From Flavobacteriaceae bacterium (lineage in GTDB: Bacteria > Bacteroidota > Bacteroidia > Flavobacteriales > Flavobacteriaceae), in assembly GCA_023262245.1 (NCBI GenBank), contig JALRDC010000113.1, positions 1-8,185 on the forward strand: a DNA stretch of 8,185 bases. Reading direction: 5' to 3'. Position 1 is the stretch's first letter. Every line of letters starts with the position of its first letter. The notes beneath the pieces were generated by a model that was given only the letters and a program-made list of their open reading frames with translations, had not been told where the DNA came from and ran no database searches. The position numbers were made by a program, and so were the translations under genes. Positions 5,917 through 8,185 of the stretch are shown one piece after another.

Positions 5917-7011
5917 TTATACGTTAAAACGGAAATGCATAACATCACCATCTTGAACAATGTATTCCTTTCCCTCTACTCGCATTCTACCCGCCTCTTT
6001 AACTTTGGCTTCAGTGCCGTATTGGGCTAAGTCATCATAACTTATGACTTCTGCGCGAATAAATCCTTTTTCAAAGTCGGTATGAATGACCCCAGCTGCT
6101 TGAGGAGCTGAAGCTCCTATAGGAATGGTCCAAGCTCGTACTTCTTTCTCACCCGCTGTAAAATAAGTTTGCTGGTTAAGTAAGTTGTATGCGCTTCGAA
6201 TTAATTTTGCGGCTCCAGCTTCTTCCAGGCCTAAATCATCTAAGAAAAGTTGTCTTTCTTCAAAACTCTCCAGTTCGTTTATGTCTGCTTCAATGCTTAC
6301 AGCTAAAACCAACAATCCCGCTTGTTCATGAGCGATGGCTTCTTTTACCTTTTCCACATAAGCATTTCCATCTTTAGCAGCCTGCTCGTTGACATTGCAC
6401 ACATAGAGTACGGGTTTGTCGGTTATCAATTGTAAGGGTTTGATGAATTCTTCACGTTCACTCTCTTTAAAAGCTATGGAGCGAACGTTTGTCGATGCCT
6501 CAAGGCTTGATTTTAGTCGATCTAACACCTCTTTTTCTTTTACAGCCTCTTTATTTCCTGTTCGTGCTGCTCTTTGGACCTTTTCCAGTTTCTTTTCTAC
6601 CGTTTCTAGGTCTTTTAGCTGTAGTTCAATATCGATGGTCTCTTTATCTCGAATAGGATTTACCGAGCCATCAACGTGCACAATATTATCATCGTCGAAA
6701 CACCTTAAAACGTGTAAAATAGCATCTGTTTCTCTAATGTTGGCAAGGAATTGATTCCCTAACCCCTCTCCTTTACTGGCTCCTTTAACTAGACCTGCTA
6801 TATCAACAATTTCAACAGTAGCAGGAAGAACACGCTCGGGTTTGACCAAAGTTTCTAATTTTTCCAAGCGGGGGTCTGGAACATTCACCACACCTATATT
6901 AGGCTCTATGGTGCAGAATGGGAAGTTTGCACTTTGCGCTTTAGCATTGGACAAGCAATTAAAGAGTGTGGATTTTCCTACATTAGGCAGGCCTACAATT
7001 CCGGCTTTCAT
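5917..7011 (-). CDS. ychF: Ribosome-binding ATPase YchF (OLA1 subfamily of Obg-like P-loop proteins)
   Basis: At 364 residues it has the family's usual length (363 in E. coli). The P-loop is GLPNVGKST (7-15), followed by ANFPFCTIEPN (28-38), the switch II region DIAGLVKGASKGEGLGNQFL (70-89), and HVDGSVNP (112-119). NVNE at 206-209 stands in place of the NKxD guanine motif, and this change is what makes the family prefer ATP over GTP. A helical coiled-coil insert rich in Lys and Glu spans about 124-170. The C-terminal TGS domain (about 281-363) holds AAGVIHTDFEKGFIRAEV and ends EGKEYIVQDGDVMHFRFNV. YchF binds ribosomes and is linked to stress responses and translation; its exact job is unsettled. 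The ATG at 7011 is directly followed by the conserved first strand. It is divergent from the deacetylase-like gene and probably heads a two-gene unit with the YhhN gene. Confidence 0.97.
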   Translation of the reverse strand: MKAGIVGLPNVGKSTLFNCLSNAKAQSANFPFCTIEPNIGVVNVPDPRLEKLETLVKPERVLPATVEIVDIAGLVKGASKGEGLGNQFLANIRETDAILHVLRCFDDDNIVHVDGSVNPIRDKETIDIELQLKDLETVEKKLEKVQRAARTGNKEAVKEKEVLDRLKSSLEASTNVRSIAFKESEREEFIKPLQLITDKPVLYVCNVNEQAAKDGNAYVEKVKEAIAHEQAGLLVLAVSIEADINELESFEERQLFLDDLGLEEAGAAKLIRSAYNLLNQQTYFTAGEKEVRAWTIPIGASAPQAAGVIHTDFEKGFIRAEVISYDDLAQYGTEAKVKEAGRMRVEGKEYIVQDGDVMHFRFNV

Positions 7012-7024
7012 AAAATATTTTTTG

Positions 7025-7032
7025 CAAAAATA
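7025..7032 (-). promoter_or_regulatory. Possible -7 box (TATTTTTG) for ychF
   Basis: On the minus strand TATTTTTG matches TAnnTTTG exactly, followed by C as is common. It lies only 13 nt before the ychF ATG, so the transcript would be nearly leaderless, and no TTG is found at the -33 distance. The 76-nt divergent gap (7012-7087) must hold promoters for both genes, but I could not place one for the plus-strand gene. Confidence 0.3.
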
Positions 7033-7087
7033 AGCTTTCTTTTTTTTCTTCCTTTTAATTTTATTCTTTCAATAAGAAACCTTTGTC

Positions 7088-7933
7088 ATGTCTGAAAAAA
7101 AATATTTGATGATCCATGCTGATGATGCGGGCATGTCATGGTCTGAAAATCAAGCAACTCAATCGGGAATGCTTAGTGGCAGTATCACTTCTACGAGTTT
7201 GATGGTTCCTTGTCCGTGGTTTTATGAGATGACTCAATTTTGTCTCAAAAATCCAAGCTTGGATTACGGTATACACTTAACCTTAACTGGGGAGTGGAAA
7301 ACCTATCCCTTTAAACCGTGTTTAGCAGCAAATAAAATTCCCTCTCTTGTTGATTCTAGGGGTTACTTTTATCCGAAAAGAGAAGCTATCAGGGATCATG
7401 CTTCAATAAATGAAGTTTATTTGGAACTTAAAAAACAAATTCAAACTGCCTTAGAGATGGGACTTCGCCCTACACATTTAGACTCTCATATGTATACTTT
7501 GGGCTTACGTCAAGATTTATTGGAACTTTATCAACAACTAGGAAAGGAGTTTAAACTTCCTGTGCTTTTGAGCAAAAAGCTTATTGCCTATACTGGTGAA
7601 GATCCTGAATGTTTTGAACTTCCTGCTGAAGGTTGTTTGGAATCTATCTTTATGGCCTCATACAAAGAATATGAAGGAGAAGGATTGAGTGCCTATTATG
7701 ATCGTGTTTTTGAAACACTTCCTTCAGGCCTGTCAATAATGTTAATTCATCCTGCCAATGCCAGTGCAGAGATGGAACAGATCACTATAAATCATCCAAA
7801 TTTTGGCGCTTCTTGGCGAGCTGAAGAAGCTATTTATTTCAATAGCAAGGGATGTAAAGAAAAAATTACAGAAAATAAGATTGAGTTAGTAAACTGGAAA
7901 AGTCCAGTTGTCCTTAACTATCTGGGTGCATAA
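7088..7933 (+). CDS. YdjC/ChbG family carbohydrate deacetylase-like protein
   Basis: This 281-residue protein has the YdjC/ChbG fold signatures: strand one YLMIHADDAGMSWSEN (6-21) with the Asp12-Asp13 pair, the GSITSTSLMVPCPWF segment (31-45), YGIHLTLTGEW (60-70) with His63, THLDSHMYTL (129-138) with His130, Asp132 and His134, and MLIHPA (218-223) with His221. In characterised ChbG, an Asp and two His residues hold the metal that removes an acetyl group from chito-oligosaccharides; the equivalent residues appear present, so it is probably an active metal-dependent deacetylase. The sugar substrate is unknown, since no chitobiose or hopanoid genes are nearby. There is no signal peptide, which suggests the cytoplasm. 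ATG at 7088 places the first strand at the usual position. Its last 20 nt overlap the end of the convergent ferredoxin gene. Confidence 0.87.
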   Translation: MSEKKYLMIHADDAGMSWSENQATQSGMLSGSITSTSLMVPCPWFYEMTQFCLKNPSLDYGIHLTLTGEWKTYPFKPCLAANKIPSLVDSRGYFYPKREAIRDHASINEVYLELKKQIQTALEMGLRPTHLDSHMYTLGLRQDLLELYQQLGKEFKLPVLLSKKLIAYTGEDPECFELPAEGCLESIFMASYKEYEGEGLSAYYDRVFETLPSGLSIMLIHPANASAEMEQITINHPNFGASWRAEEAIYFNSKGCKEKITENKIELVNWKSPVVLNYLGA

Positions 7934-8185
7934 ACCGTTGTTTCCCTAGTAAGGTTTCTTCGGACTCTACATGCTCTTGATCGGGAACACAACAATCAAC
8001 AGGACAAACAGCGGCACACTGGGGTTCTTCATGAAAACCTTTGCACTCAGTGCATTTATCGGGCACTATAAAATAGTATTCATCGGAAACAGGTTCTTGA
8101 AAGACGTCGCTATTGACCTGTTTCCCATTGGGTAAAACAACCTCCCCTTTCAGGGAAGTACCATCTTGGTAGCGCCAGTCTTCTG
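7914..8185 (-). CDS. 4Fe-4S ferredoxin, C-terminal part (partial, runs off right edge)
   Basis: The minus strand is open from the right edge to TAA at 7914-7916 and gives the last 89 residues. It starts EDWRYQDGTSLKGEVVLPNG, continues DEYYFIVPDKCTECKGFHEE and PQCAAVCPVDCCVPDQEHVE, and ends QRFMHPDS. The cysteine pattern C-x2-C-x8-C-x3-C-P is one complete 4Fe-4S binding set with the longer spacing seen in Alvin-type two-cluster ferredoxins. The first cluster motif and the start codon should lie just beyond the window. Flavobacterial ferredoxins of about 115 residues have this same insert and tail, so it is probably the housekeeping electron carrier; its redox partner is not shown here. The 3' end overlaps the deacetylase-like gene by 20 nt in a tail-to-tail arrangement. 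Confidence 0.92.
   Translation of the reverse strand, partial: EDWRYQDGTSLKGEVVLPNGKQVNSDVFQEPVSDEYYFIVPDKCTECKGFHEEPQCAAVCPVDCCVPDQEHVESEETLLGKQRFMHPDS

Noticed and set aside
6189..7033. Plus-strand frames of 62-112 codons opposite ychF
   Set aside because: Antisense to a full-length conserved gene, with low-complexity Ser/Phe/Leu-rich products.
1..8185. CRISPR array, tRNA, rRNA or riboswitch
   Set aside because: No regularly spaced repeats, cloverleaf-like segments or recognisable RNA motifs were seen in the intergenic stretches.

Overview
The window looks like a chromosomal segment of a member of the Bacteroidota, most likely a Flavobacteriaceae. The base composition is AT-rich. Ribosome binding sites are weak or absent. 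Several upstream regions carry boxes close to the Bacteroidota -7 consensus TAnnTTTG. The proteins (ParE, ParC, the YchF GTPase, and a two-cluster ferredoxin ending in CTECKGFHEEPQCAAVCPVDCC-like cysteine spacing) read like flavobacterial versions. Species cannot be named from this sequence alone.

Layout, left to right. (1) 1-168, minus: 5' end of parC (topoisomerase IV subunit A). (2) 169-1180: about 1.0 kb of AT-rich accessory DNA separating parC from parE. Read on the minus strand it contains, in order, a decayed piece of a family-2 glycosyltransferase (898-1126), a double-glycine-leader bacteriocin-like peptide gene interrupted by a one-base frameshift at a T7 run (584-777), a 56-residue two-helix membrane protein starting 2 nt after it (411-581, candidate immunity protein), and a 30-residue ORF coupled to that by ATGA (322-414). 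(3) 1181-3043, minus: intact parE. (4) 3240-3581, plus: a Dabb-domain protein. (5) 3578-5179, minus: a SulP anion transporter with STAS domain, starting at TTG. (6) 5260-5901, minus: YhhN/TMEM86-family membrane protein, starting at GTG, 15 nt downstream of (7) 5917-7011, minus: the YchF/OLA1 ATPase. (8) 7088-7933, plus: a YdjC/ChbG-family carbohydrate deacetylase-like protein. (9) 7914-8185, minus: C-terminal part of a ferredoxin, overlapping the previous gene tail to tail.

Most of the window is ordinary housekeeping DNA. The unusual part is the parE-parC interval. These genes commonly lie next to each other in this group; here they flank a small peptide locus that standard ORF calling would miss, because the peptide is short and frameshifted. 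The peptide has a leader ending in Gly-Gly, a hydrophobic Gly/Ala-rich core with two cysteines, and a tightly linked small membrane protein, which is the usual layout of a class II-type bacteriocin and its immunity gene. No C39-peptidase ABC transporter is present in the window, so export would depend on a transporter encoded elsewhere. Whether the frameshift is a sequencing error, a real loss, a phase-variable switch or programmed -1 frameshifting cannot be settled from this sequence; the junction T TTT TTG followed at once by a 7-bp inverted repeat makes the question worth testing.
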